A DNA stretch of 64,000 nucleotides. Source: Armatimonadota bacterium. GTDB taxonomy: Bacteria > Armatimonadota > Fimbriimonadia > Fimbriimonadales > Fimbriimonadaceae. Positions within the stretch are counted from its first letter, which is position 1. Every line of letters begins with the position of its first letter. Below are positions 51,241-59,506 of this stretch, piece after piece. Location: positions 1,240,001-1,304,000 of the forward strand of contig JAFDWS010000002.1 in NCBI GenBank assembly GCA_018268375.1. Direction: 5' to 3'. A program made the translations under genes and the position numbers. Under the pieces are notes generated by a model that was not told the DNA's origin, searched no databases, and worked only from the letters and a program-made list of their open reading frames with translations.

Positions 51241-51901
51241 CCGCGAACTCTAAGTGAAGCACGCGACGATGCCCCACCCTCTCGGCAGCAGAGCTGGCAT
51301 GGAGCAGCAGAGGCTTCATCGCCACCAGCCCTCCGGCCGAACAAGTACAAACCTCGACCGGGCCCTCTGCCACGATCCTTCCGGTCGGGCCGATCGTGAG
51401 AAGTCCGTGGCGATGGCTGCCCAGAACAACCTTGAGCGGACCGTTCTCGGGGCCGCAATCGTCGAGGTGATAACGCAAAGTGACCATCCCTTCGAGCACA
51501 TCGGAGGTCGGCTGGCAATGTGGGGCTCCCTCCTTCTCCGACCAGCCCCGGAACCCGTCGATCTCTCGCCTCTCCTTCACCGCGATCTTCCTGTCTTGGT
51601 GCCACGGCACCTTCCAGTTCGCCCCGTCGTGCTTATCGAACAGGATCGCTCGGACACACCGCGCACCGGAGTACCCGAGTTGGGCGAGGTCCCCCTGGAC
51701 TTGATCCGAGAGCACAAAGTCTCGACCCCAGCCATATTCGAGCAAAGACCGCATCCCCGCTCGCTCGCCGAGAAGTCCCTCCGTATGTTGCACGAGGCCA
51801 CTGACAGCTTGGGAGTTCAAGTGCCGGTCCAAGACCGCGAAGCCGTCAGCTTCGAGGCTCTCTCTCCAGCTCCGGGCTACCTTGTCTGCCAGCTCTTCCA
51901 A
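51197..51901 (-). CDS. Phytanoyl-CoA dioxygenase-family protein
   Basis: This Fe(II)/2-oxoglutarate-type oxygenase has 234 residues from TTG 51901. The metal motif is visible as HQDRK (H-x-D) and a distal His in LLLHASS, with a cupin core RYHLDDCGPENGPLKVVLGSHRHG. GAGGA nine bases before TTG supports that start, which overlaps the end of hmgA by 25 bases; an in-frame longer form from 51943 would overlap more. The substrate is unknown. Position suggests coexpression with homogentisate breakdown. Confidence 0.8.
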   Translation of the reverse strand: MEELADKVARSWRESLEADGFAVLDRHLNSQAVSGLVQHTEGLLGERAGMRSLLEYGWGRDFVLSDQVQGDLAQLGYSGARCVRAILFDKHDGANWKVPWHQDRKIAVKERREIDGFRGWSEKEGAPHCQPTSDVLEGMVTLRYHLDDCGPENGPLKVVLGSHRHGLLTIGPTGRIVAEGPVEVCTCSAGGLVAMKPLLLHASSAAERVGHRRVLHLEFAVSALPGGLEWYWWV

Positions 51902-53034
51902 TAGTCGGGGTCCTCGATGGCGACGGCACCCTCGGTCAGCCAAAGGGGATGGAAGGTGTCGAGCATCACGGCAAGCTCCTCGGTCTTGGTATGGCCAAGC
52001 GACTTCTCGACGGCGCCGGGCTGAGGGCCGTGTGGGATGCCGAGCGGGTGGACGGTGATCGAGCCTTCCTCGATGCCCTTGCGCGAGCCGAACTTGTCGT
52101 TGCAGTAATAAAGGATCTCGTCGGAGTCCACGTTCGAGTGGTTGTACGGGATCGGGATGGCGTTCGGGTCAAAGTCCAGCATGCGGGGACAGAAGGAGCA
52201 GACGACGAAGTTCCAGCCGGTGAAGGTCTGGTGGATCGGCGGCGGGAGGTGGAGCTTGCCCACGATCGGCTGAAAATCGTTGATGTTGAACATCCAGGGA
52301 TACACGAACCCGTCCCAGCCAACTACGTCGAAGGGATGGAACTTGTAGTGGTAGCGAGTGTGCCTGCCCCTCGCTTGAACGACCACGTAGAAATCGCCGT
52401 CCTCGTCAAAGGTCTTGAGTTCGGTCGGCGGGTGAATGTCCCGCTCCGAGTAGGGCGCCTCCTCAAGCAGTTGCCCGTACTGATTACGATAGTTCTTCGG
52501 GACAGTGACGGGGCCATAGCTCTCGATCGTCAGCATGCGCACGGGAAGTGTGTCGAACTCGATTCTCCAAATCGTGCCTCGCGGGATAACCAAATACGCT
52601 CCAGGCTTAAAAGGCACATCGCCGTACATGGAGTGCAAAACGCCCGAGCCGTCATGGACGAAGAGGATCTCGTCGGCCTGAGCGTTCTTGAAAAAGTCGG
52701 TCATTTGCTCCGCGACAAGAACTTGGTGCCAAATAACGTCGTTGTTGCCCATCAAAGCTATTCGGCCCGTCACGGCGTCACCGCACGGCTTCATACGGGC
52801 CGTCTTCAGGTGCCTGTGCCGTAGGGGCTCGTCCTTCAAATACTTCGGCGCGACCGACCCCTTGTCCTCCCAACCTGCGACCTCCGTGGGAAGGTTAATG
52901 TGGTACATGGTGGACATCATGTCGCTGAAGCCATGGGTGCTGAACAGCTCTTCGGCATAGAGCGATCCGTCTGGCTTGCGGAACTGGACGTGCTTCTTTT
53001 CTGGCATCTTGCCAAGGCGGTGGTATCGGGGCAT
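51877..53034 (-). CDS. hmgA: Homogentisate 1,2-dioxygenase
   Basis: This 385-residue cupin dioxygenase opens the aromatic ring of homogentisate in tyrosine and phenylalanine catabolism. Conserved blocks are FVHDGSGVLHSMYGD, LVIPRGTIWRIEF, RHTRYHYKFHPFDVVGWDG, PPPIHQTF and HPLGIPHGPQPG, with iron-ligand His and Glu candidates in the last. It matches the shorter bacterial-type family. No maleylacetoacetate isomerase or fumarylacetoacetase is in the window. AGAGG and TACAAT (53055-53060, minus) lie upstream. Confidence 0.93.
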   Translation of the reverse strand: MPRYHRLGKMPEKKHVQFRKPDGSLYAEELFSTHGFSDMMSTMYHINLPTEVAGWEDKGSVAPKYLKDEPLRHRHLKTARMKPCGDAVTGRIALMGNNDVIWHQVLVAEQMTDFFKNAQADEILFVHDGSGVLHSMYGDVPFKPGAYLVIPRGTIWRIEFDTLPVRMLTIESYGPVTVPKNYRNQYGQLLEEAPYSERDIHPPTELKTFDEDGDFYVVVQARGRHTRYHYKFHPFDVVGWDGFVYPWMFNINDFQPIVGKLHLPPPIHQTFTGWNFVVCSFCPRMLDFDPNAIPIPYNHSNVDSDEILYYCNDKFGSRKGIEEGSITVHPLGIPHGPQPGAVEKSLGHTKTEELAVMLDTFHPLWLTEGAVAIEDPDYWKSWQTR

Positions 53035-53054
53035 CTCGTTCGACCTCTAGTTCC

Positions 53055-53060
53055 TGGATT
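53055..53060 (-). promoter_or_regulatory. Candidate -10 element for hmgA
   Basis: TACAAT on the minus strand, 20 bases before the ATG at 53034, with AGAGG as the ribosome site between. This is a conventional leadered layout. Confidence 0.45.
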
Positions 53061-53101
53061 GTACTGAGAAACAAGTCACGGGTGGGCCGTGTCGCCGGGC
53101 G

Positions 53102-53107
53102 TAGAAT
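53102..53107 (+). promoter_or_regulatory. -10-like hexamer TAGAAT
   Basis: TAGAAT ends seven bases before GTG 53115 (spacer GGGCTTC). It contains the first two bases of a potential ATG at 53106, so that ATG is unlikely to be the real start. Confidence 0.55.
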
Positions 53108-53114
53108 GGGCTTC

Positions 53115-53570
53115 GTGGACATCGCCACGCAACGGCGTGTTGCCCGGCTCCTCATGTGGGGTGCGATCGCTTTCGGGCTTGGGCTGGGACTCTGGTTCGT
53201 TTTTCTCGGTGCTGGCAACTCGAACACATCGAAGCAAGTCGATCCGATGCTGTACGTGATGGGAGGAGTATCGATTCTTCTCGTTGTCGGTGGGACGGTC
53301 GCAGCCGGCCTTGGGCTCGGTATCGGCTGGAAGCACGCACTCTCTGACGACACCAGCGATGAGCCCCGCGAGTTCCCGGGGACGTCCGTGCTGACCCTCT
53401 TGGAAGGAGCGGCCGCCGGAGCCGACCCAAGCGTGCAAATCCGATTGTCGGACGGGAACTGCAAGGAGCTCCAACTCGACCCTGGCCTCTTCAGCACGCT
53501 GGGAGAAGGAATGCGGGGCACCGCGACCATCAAGGGCCACCGTCTCATCGGCTTCGTCCGGCCCTCGTGA
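53115..53570 (+). CDS. Hypothetical membrane protein
   Basis: From GTG 53115 this is 151 residues, with two predicted helices (about 14-31 and 43-65, VMGGVSILLVVGGTVAAGLGLGIGW) and a small C-terminal soluble domain (TSVLTLLEGAAAGADPSV, RGTATIKGHRLIGFV). I do not recognise it. The start follows the leaderless-promoter logic; ATG 53106 lies inside the TAGAAT hexamer. It is divergent from hmgA. Confidence 0.65.
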   Translation: MDIATQRRVARLLMWGAIAFGLGLGLWFVFLGAGNSNTSKQVDPMLYVMGGVSILLVVGGTVAAGLGLGIGWKHALSDDTSDEPREFPGTSVLTLLEGAAAGADPSVQIRLSDGNCKELQLDPGLFSTLGEGMRGTATIKGHRLIGFVRPS

Positions 53571-53588
53571 GAGAGGCGTCTGACCGGC

Positions 53589-53594
53589 CATAAT
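53589..53594 (+). promoter_or_regulatory. -10-like hexamer CATAAT
   Basis: CATAAT ends ten bases before the ATG at 53605, with no Shine-Dalgarno sequence. Confidence 0.45.
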
Positions 53595-53604
53595 GAGCGC
53601 CTAG

Positions 53605-54213
53605 ATGCCGGAACTTGCGCAAACCTGGAGCGAAGTGCTTCCAGACATCAGAAAAGGGGTGACGGGCGTCGGCGTATGGACTGCTTTGAACGCCGCTGTG
53701 CCACTCACGATTGAAGACGGCGTCTTAGTCCTTGGTTTGCCGCCTGCAGGTGCCGATTTGGCCGGCCACCTGCGCCTTCCCCAGACCCGCAGGCTCATTG
53801 AGAGCGAAGTCGGCCGCCATTTCGACCAGCCCCTGACCTTAAGGGTGATCGAAGGAACGACCCAAGAAGACTGGAGCACGGAGAAAATCCGTGACACCGA
53901 AAAGAGAAGGCTCCAAGAGCAAGCGTTGGCAAGGGCGAAAGCGCAGCTCCAGGCAGGAACCTCTTGGGAAGGCGTTTACGAGCAGTTGAGCCGCAAGTTC
54001 GCAGAGACCCCCAACCGGTCGTTGCCTCAAAACCGGGCTAAGTTCTTCCTGGAGGCTGTGGCCATCGTGGTCCAAGCCCTGCAGGAGACCCCGATCACCG
54101 ACGATCTCCAAGAGCGCAACTACGCCCGATGTATCGAGCGAATCGCTCAGTACGCCGAGATTCCGAGCACGATCGTTGCAGTAGCGGTGCTCCAAAAGTC
54201 CTTCGAAGGTTAA
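53605..54213 (+). CDS. Protein with DnaA domain I-like N-terminus
   Basis: The protein is 202 residues. The first 90 or so (WSEVLPDIRKGVTGVGVWTALNAAVPLTIEDGVLVLGLPPAGADLAGHLR) resemble DnaA domain I in pattern: W-x-x-V-L...L..A.P..ieDg.L.L..p..fa...l. A charged helix (STEKIRDTEKRRLQEQALARAKAQL) and a helical C-terminal region follow. The AAA+ part of DnaA is absent. It may bind DnaA or helicase-loading partners, but this is inference. A perfect terminator overlaps its stop codon. Confidence 0.65.
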   Translation: MPELAQTWSEVLPDIRKGVTGVGVWTALNAAVPLTIEDGVLVLGLPPAGADLAGHLRLPQTRRLIESEVGRHFDQPLTLRVIEGTTQEDWSTEKIRDTEKRRLQEQALARAKAQLQAGTSWEGVYEQLSRKFAETPNRSLPQNRAKFFLEAVAIVVQALQETPITDDLQERNYARCIERIAQYAEIPSTIVAVAVLQKSFEG

Positions 54214-54239
54214 GGCGGGGTGAAGGTTTCACCCCGCCT
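54213..54239. terminator. Perfect 12-bp hairpin terminator
   Basis: AGGCGGGGTGAA (54213-54224) pairs exactly with TTCACCCCGCCT (54228-54239) around a three-base loop, between convergent genes. No long T-run follows. Confidence 0.75.
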
Positions 54240-54250
54240 CTGACCGAATG

Positions 54251-56002
54251 TTATGGGTCGAGGACCAATACGTTCTGGTCCACCGTCGCAACCCAGTTTG
54301 GATTGGGAACCGGCCCAACCGCCTTCCACGTCACCCGGCAGTTGGCAGTGCCAGACCCAGGCGTGATGTAGTTGGCAGGATTCGGGACATTGACCACGAT
54401 GTTGGTCAACGCTTGCGGAGCTGGCCTTACATCCACCACGTCCCAGTTCTGCGTGTTGATGTTCTGCATCATCGTCTGCATCTCGATGTTCGGCGTGTTG
54501 ACCATGCTCCACATCCAGACGCTGAGCACGCTCGGGGTCGTGTTCACGATGCCCGTGGTTGTCGTCACCAACTGAATCGGCGGCTCGCCCGGGGTCAGAG
54601 TCAGACCCGGTTTGGCGGTCGCCGAATTCCCGTCTTTGAGGAACAGGGACTGCAAGTTGCCGCCCAATTGCTGACCACGCAACCACTGGAACGTCGAGGG
54701 GATCTCGATCCTGTTGATGATCTTGTTGGTGTAGATCTCTGCCTGGTTGGTCCGCGTGTCCAAATAGACTGGATACACGTGCCGGGCTCCGATCCCCATG
54801 CCGTTGTAGTCGCCCATGAACGACGTGCCGGCGTTCCGCCCGTCGTTGAAGCTGTTGAAGGCATTGGGGGTCAGACGGAAGATCTGCGACCAGTTCGCTC
54901 CTTCGTCGTCGCTGTAGAAGTAGTCCTGGTCCCAGAACCCGGCCGCCACACCATCAGTCTGGTTAGGAGTCCGCGAGGTGTCGAAACACAGGACGTTGAG
55001 TCGGCCTTCACGAGTGAACTCCACCCATGGGAAGATCATGTCCGAGACGGTGTTGATGTTCCGATAGGGAAGCCGAGCAGGAACCGACCATGTGACACCC
55101 TTGTCAGTTGACCGGGTGAGGTAGAGGTCCAGGTTGCGCTGGTTGTTCACCACGTTCGTCTGGTCGAAGTAAACGATGACGATGTCGCCCGTAGTCGGGC
55201 TGACGGCCATCGTGTGGATCGGTGGGTTGCGGAAGTTGCCTGGGATTCCATAGTTTTGAACCCCCCAGGTGGCCAAGCGCGTTGCGGCTGACACCGCGTT
55301 GCTCCACGTCTGCCCGCCATCCAGACTTCGTCGGAACTTGATACCGAGGCTCGTGTCCCAGTAGGTGACATAAAGCTCCCCGTTTGGCCCGACCCGAGGG
55401 AGGAACCCAAGGCCAGAACCCAGGCTGAACGGTGCCGTCCAGGTGTTCCCAAGGTCGTCAGATCGGATCACGCCCTGGTTGAACGTGATGTAGAGACGGG
55501 TCGAATTGGGGTTGCCCGGAAGCGGACCCGCGTCCATCCATCCCTTATCGACAGAGCCGTTGATGCGCGCCATCACAGCGGTCGAGAACGAGTTCTGTCC
55601 AGCGTTCTTTCGCGCTATGTAAATGCCTCCGTTGCTGCCGAAGGCCATTGCACCGGCGAAGAGAGTATTGGTCCTCTTGTCGTAGCAAGCCATCGGGTCG
55701 CCCTCGACGGTGGTCTGGTTCTGAACAGGCGGTCGCAGAACGATCTGCGCCCAACTCTGACCTCCGTCGCTGGAAACACCAAAACTGGACTTGATGGTGC
55801 CGTCCGTCCGATAGTCGTTGAACCCACCGACGATTTCGGATCCGTCGAGAGAACTGGAACCGCTGGTCTCGTCGCCGGAGTTGCTTGCGTTGTCCACGGA
55901 CATTCGGAGCTGACCGCCCATGATCGGGTCTTGAGCGTAAACGCACGCAGCCGACACGGCAAAGGCGAGCAAGAGCAGGTGTTTCATTGTGTTTGGTCTC
56001 AT
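54251..56002 (-). CDS. Secreted sialidase/BNR-repeat protein
   Basis: The protein is 583 residues, with a signal peptide (MRPNTMKHLLLLAFAVSAACVYAQ). At least five Asp-box repeats are visible (SSDGGQSWAQI, RSDDLGNTWTAPF, RSLDGGQTWSNAV, RSTDKGVTWSVP, YSDDEGANWSQI), typical of exo-alpha-sialidase-like six-bladed propellers. Sialidase catalysis is not established. The C-terminal 130 residues are beta-rich and may be a carbohydrate or surface-attachment module. The ATG at 56002 overlaps the TPR gene stop (ATGA). An internal ATG at 55987 would also give a good signal peptide. Confidence 0.87.
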   Translation of the reverse strand: MRPNTMKHLLLLAFAVSAACVYAQDPIMGGQLRMSVDNASNSGDETSGSSSLDGSEIVGGFNDYRTDGTIKSSFGVSSDGGQSWAQIVLRPPVQNQTTVEGDPMACYDKRTNTLFAGAMAFGSNGGIYIARKNAGQNSFSTAVMARINGSVDKGWMDAGPLPGNPNSTRLYITFNQGVIRSDDLGNTWTAPFSLGSGLGFLPRVGPNGELYVTYWDTSLGIKFRRSLDGGQTWSNAVSAATRLATWGVQNYGIPGNFRNPPIHTMAVSPTTGDIVIVYFDQTNVVNNQRNLDLYLTRSTDKGVTWSVPARLPYRNINTVSDMIFPWVEFTREGRLNVLCFDTSRTPNQTDGVAAGFWDQDYFYSDDEGANWSQIFRLTPNAFNSFNDGRNAGTSFMGDYNGMGIGARHVYPVYLDTRTNQAEIYTNKIINRIEIPSTFQWLRGQQLGGNLQSLFLKDGNSATAKPGLTLTPGEPPIQLVTTTTGIVNTTPSVLSVWMWSMVNTPNIEMQTMMQNINTQNWDVVDVRPAPQALTNIVVNVPNPANYITPGSGTANCRVTWKAVGPVPNPNWVATVDQNVLVLDP

Positions 56003-56697
56003 GGGCGTGGCGCCGCCTCCTTCAGCAAGGGAATGAACTGCGGCGGAACGTTCTGCTTCCTCCGCTGAGCCTCGTCGAGGTACTTCCAAGCCGAAGAATA
56101 GTCGTGCTTGTAGTAGGAAGCGATGGACATCCGCGCGTAGGTGTCGGGGTATGCCGGGTTGCGGAGCGCAAGTGCGTTCCACTGCTCCAAGGCACCCTCG
56201 TAGTCGCCGTTCGCTTGGCGGGAAAGCCCGAGCGAGAACTGGGCCTTGTCGAAGTGAGGGTCGGCGATAAGTGCAGCCTTCAGGGCCTTCTCGGAGTGCT
56301 CGACGTCGCCCTCCAAGAGAAAGGCGCGCGACATGGCTTCAAAGGCAGGGGCATAGCTCGGATCGGCGACAACGGCGTCCCGGAAGTTGCCAACGGCCGT
56401 GAACCAGACGTTTTCAGTCGCAAGAATTCGCTCGCCAGCTTTGTATGCCGCAAGCGCCTTCGTCCGATCGTGTCGGACCGGCGCGGTCACGCGGACTGCC
56501 GATCCCGTAAAGTCAAGTCCAGCGGTCGCATCCTGGAAGCGCTTCTCCTCAAGGGCTTCCTTAGGATCGTCCACCACTGGACCCAGGCTCCCAGCCCGGG
56601 ATGTGTTGTGGGGCTTGCCGGCAGCTCCCTGAAGCCCCCATACGAGGGCGACCGAAAGTGCGGCAACACCAAGCCCAATGAATGTTCTAGGTGTCAT
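55999..56697 (-). CDS. Tetratricopeptide-repeat protein
   Basis: The protein is 232 residues, with an N-terminal membrane helix or signal (IGLGVAALSVALVWGLQGA). TPR-like helical repeats cover about 80-215 (WFTAVGNFRDAVVADPSYAPAFEAMSRAF, HSEKALKAALIADPHFDKAQFSLGLSRQ, YEGALEQWNALALRNPAYPDTYARM). It is probably an envelope scaffold. AGGAG seven bases before the ATG is a good ribosome site. It overlaps the sialidase-like gene, so the two are translationally coupled and probably work together. Confidence 0.87.
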   Translation of the reverse strand: MTPRTFIGLGVAALSVALVWGLQGAAGKPHNTSRAGSLGPVVDDPKEALEEKRFQDATAGLDFTGSAVRVTAPVRHDRTKALAAYKAGERILATENVWFTAVGNFRDAVVADPSYAPAFEAMSRAFLLEGDVEHSEKALKAALIADPHFDKAQFSLGLSRQANGDYEGALEQWNALALRNPAYPDTYARMSIASYYKHDYSSAWKYLDEAQRRKQNVPPQFIPLLKEAAPRP

Positions 56698-56797
56698 GAA
56701 AATCTCCTGAATGCACGGCAGGCACCATCGGCGCCGCCAACTTCCAGTATGCGCGATGTCTGGTTCGAACAGACCTCGTCGAAGTACGAGCTACCGG

Positions 56798-56803
56798 TAT
56801 CCT
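56798..56803 (+). promoter_or_regulatory. -10-like hexamer TATCCT for the GH57 gene
   Basis: TATCCT ends seven bases before the ATG at 56811 (spacer GGGCTCA), with no Shine-Dalgarno sequence. Confidence 0.5.
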
Positions 56804-56810
56804 GGGCTCA

Positions 56811-58499
56811 ATGCCTCAGGGACGATTCATGTTGGTGCTGCACTCGCACATGCCATACGTCCTTTCCCACGGCAAGTCGCCCCACGGCACTGACTGGCTC
56901 TTCGAAAGCGCCGCGGAGTGCTATTTGCCCATCCTTGACGCGCTGGATCGTCTTCGTGTGGCTGGCATTAAGCCGCGTTGGACGATCAACGTGACCCCCA
57001 TCCTTGCAGAACAGCTTGACGATCCTGCTTTCAAGGATGGCTTCGTCGCTTACTGTGAGGAAAAGATCGCGTTCGCGGACGAGGACATCGAAAGGTTCCG
57101 TGGCCAGAACGAACTCTGGCTCGAAGGACTGGCCGCGATGTGGAAGCGCTTCTACAGCCGGGCTCGCGACCAGTTCACGGAGAAGTGGAACCGCTCCATC
57201 AACTCGGCGTGGCGCCATTTCGAGGAAGAGGGCTTGATCGAACTGATCACATGCGGCGCCACTCACGGCTACTTCCCGTTGCTCGGAACCGACGAGAGCG
57301 TGTCGGCCCAAGTGCGTCTCGCCGTCGAGTCGCACGGGGCGCGGTTCGGTAAGAAACCAAAAGGCATATGGCTCCCTGAGTGCGCATACCGGCCCGCCTA
57401 CGAATGGAAGGCGCCGACCAACGACGAAGACCCTTGGCCACGCCGAGCCGTGGACGAGTTCCTCCGCGAAAACGGAATCGAGTTCTTCTTCGTGGATTCC
57501 CACATGATCCGAGGGGGCGAGCCACTGGGCACCTATTGGCAAAAATTCCCCCAGTTGGCCGAGATGTTCGCCAGGACACGGCACTTGTTCACACCGCCGG
57601 AGGAGTTTCGGAGCGAGTACGAGCACTACTCGATCCCCGGTGGGACGACGATCTTCGCCCGCGACCCGCAGACAACAGTCAAGGTCTGGTCGGGCGACGT
57701 CGGATATCCAGGCGACGAGTGGTACTTGGAGTTTCACAAGCAGCTCTATCCAGGGCGGCACAAGTACTGGCGCATCAGCCCGAACAAGCAGGACCTGGGC
57801 GCCAAGCAGCCCTACGATCCGTGGGTCGCTTACGACCACATCACCGCTCATGCCAAGGACTTCGCCCAGCTTGTGAAGACGACCTTGGCGACGTACAAGG
57901 GCCAGTCAGAAAGGGAAGGGACGGTCGTCGCGATGTACGACACCGAGCTCTTTGGACACTGGTGGTTCGAGGGTCCCGAGTTCCTGTACGAGTGCGCGGT
58001 CGAGATGGCCAAGGATCCGGATCTGGCCATGTGCAGCGGTTCCGACGTCATCTCCCAGGAGCCTGCCCGACACGTCGTCCCTCTTCCTGAAGGTTCTTGG
58101 GGAGAGGGGGGCTACCACAGCGTGTGGCTGAACGACGACAACTTCTGGACTTGGAAGCGGCTTTACCCAATCGAGCGGCGATTCCGCGACCTCGTCGAAA
58201 GGGCGAACGAAGGACTGGCACAGGAAATCGCCGAACAGTGCGCCAGGGAAATGTTGTTGGCCGAAGCCAGCGATTGGCAGTTCCTCATCTCCACTTGGTC
58301 GGCGCGAGACTACTCCGAGGCTCGGTTTACTGACCACGTCGACCGCTTTGAACGCCTCGAACGGCTGGCGCACTTGGTGCTTGACGGCGGGACTCTGTCG
58401 GCAGAAGACGTGGCGTTTTTGCGGGAGTGCCAGGAAAAGGACGCTCCGTTCCCCAATTTGACCCTCGACCTTTGGCGGAGCAAGACGACCATAGCGTAA
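56811..58499 (+). CDS. GH57 1,4-alpha-glucan branching enzyme-like protein
   Basis: The 562-residue GH57 family protein has the (beta/alpha)7 catalytic region with HSHMPYV, nucleophile E190 (WLPECAYRP), general acid D377 (MYDTELFGHWW) and a C-terminal DUF1957-type helical domain. Length and motifs fit the branching-enzyme branch, which makes alpha-1,6 branches in glycogen or methylglucan. It is cytoplasmic, as no signal peptide is present. Its stop codon overlaps the start of the next gene (TAATG). Confidence 0.93.
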   Translation: MPQGRFMLVLHSHMPYVLSHGKSPHGTDWLFESAAECYLPILDALDRLRVAGIKPRWTINVTPILAEQLDDPAFKDGFVAYCEEKIAFADEDIERFRGQNELWLEGLAAMWKRFYSRARDQFTEKWNRSINSAWRHFEEEGLIELITCGATHGYFPLLGTDESVSAQVRLAVESHGARFGKKPKGIWLPECAYRPAYEWKAPTNDEDPWPRRAVDEFLRENGIEFFFVDSHMIRGGEPLGTYWQKFPQLAEMFARTRHLFTPPEEFRSEYEHYSIPGGTTIFARDPQTTVKVWSGDVGYPGDEWYLEFHKQLYPGRHKYWRISPNKQDLGAKQPYDPWVAYDHITAHAKDFAQLVKTTLATYKGQSEREGTVVAMYDTELFGHWWFEGPEFLYECAVEMAKDPDLAMCSGSDVISQEPARHVVPLPEGSWGEGGYHSVWLNDDNFWTWKRLYPIERRFRDLVERANEGLAQEIAEQCAREMLLAEASDWQFLISTWSARDYSEARFTDHVDRFERLERLAHLVLDGGTLSAEDVAFLRECQEKDAPFPNLTLDLWRSKTTIA

Positions 58500-59473
58500 T
58501 GACCCAGAGAGCGAAAATTTTTCGACTGCAGGCAACTTTGTCGCCCACATCGTCTGTCATTAGCTTGGTGAATAGAGCGTTGTTGGGCGTGCTGGCTGGT
58601 TGCGCCATCTTGGCTGTTCCGGGCTGCAACCCTTCTTCTAGCGTAGCTGCCAAACCGCCCGAGCAGCCCGTGAACGCCGCGCCAACGGGTTCGGCCGGAT
58701 CGGAGACCGTCACTCCAAAGACTGGCCCGACAGACAGAGCGATCCCACCAAAGATCGACGCCCACATCCCGCCCGAGACGTTTCGCATTCCAAAGCCGGA
58801 CCAAGGCAAGGAGAAGCGTTCCTCAATGGACCTCGCTGATTTGGGCGACAAGATGGACAAAGCTTGGTTTGGCTCCGGAGAGCTCCTTTGCGAGACCGAC
58901 ACCGTCTACGACGTCCAGGAGGGCAAAGGCTCGGGCAAAGCGACCATCAAGGTGAAGGACGCGAAGACCTTCAATGTCCAGTACTACACTTCGGACACCG
59001 AGGCGACCTTGAACCGGATCATCGCCAACGGCACCGAGAAGATTTCCTTCTACAAAAGTGCATACCAGCGAGTGCCCAACACCGGCCCGACCGGCAAGGG
59101 AGTCGAAGACACCAGCGTTGCGAGTTTCGCCCGTAACTTCAACCGGGAGATGTTCGCCCCGTTCGAGACCGGAGCCAGCGTCTGGGGCCCTGTGTTCCGA
59201 GCCTGGGACAAGGGTGCCGATGGTGCCACCGCGACTGTCCACGAAACGAACTACGGCGACCACGTCGAATACAGGATCGTCGCCCAGGACTCGAAGGGGG
59301 CCCAGATGGACATTCGCGTCGACGGCAAGCGCTTCTTGCCTGTGGCAGTCCGTAGCGTCATCAAGACGCCAAAAGGCACTGACAACCGCATGTGGGACGC
59401 CAAGTGGAAGCTGGGCGGGCACCACACGGACAAGGACTTCGTACTACCTAGAGACGCTTCCACGAATCGTTAA
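58499..59473 (+). CDS. Lipoprotein, LolA-like beta domain suspected
   Basis: Starting at ATG 58499 (TAATG overlap with the GH57 stop) this is 324 residues. A lipobox LAVPGC follows a hydrophobic signal with a long N-terminal region; GTG 58568 is an alternative start that gives a more normal signal. A Pro/Ser linker leads to a beta-rich domain from about 110 with ETDTVYDVQEGKGSGKATIKVKD, RVDGKRFLPVAVRS and a repeated Lys/Asp pattern, which resembles LolA/LppX-type folds. Function is unknown. Confidence 0.75.
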   Translation: MTQRAKIFRLQATLSPTSSVISLVNRALLGVLAGCAILAVPGCNPSSSVAAKPPEQPVNAAPTGSAGSETVTPKTGPTDRAIPPKIDAHIPPETFRIPKPDQGKEKRSSMDLADLGDKMDKAWFGSGELLCETDTVYDVQEGKGSGKATIKVKDAKTFNVQYYTSDTEATLNRIIANGTEKISFYKSAYQRVPNTGPTGKGVEDTSVASFARNFNREMFAPFETGASVWGPVFRAWDKGADGATATVHETNYGDHVEYRIVAQDSKGAQMDIRVDGKRFLPVAVRSVIKTPKGTDNRMWDAKWKLGGHHTDKDFVLPRDASTNR

Positions 59474-59506
59474 AGAACCATGCACGTCCAAAACCTGAGG
59501 ATCGAT

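Noticed and set aside
53106-53114. ATG 53106 as the start of the gene at 53115
   Set aside because: The ATG overlaps a TAGAAT hexamer that fits the window's promoter pattern. GTG 53115 sits seven bases after it.
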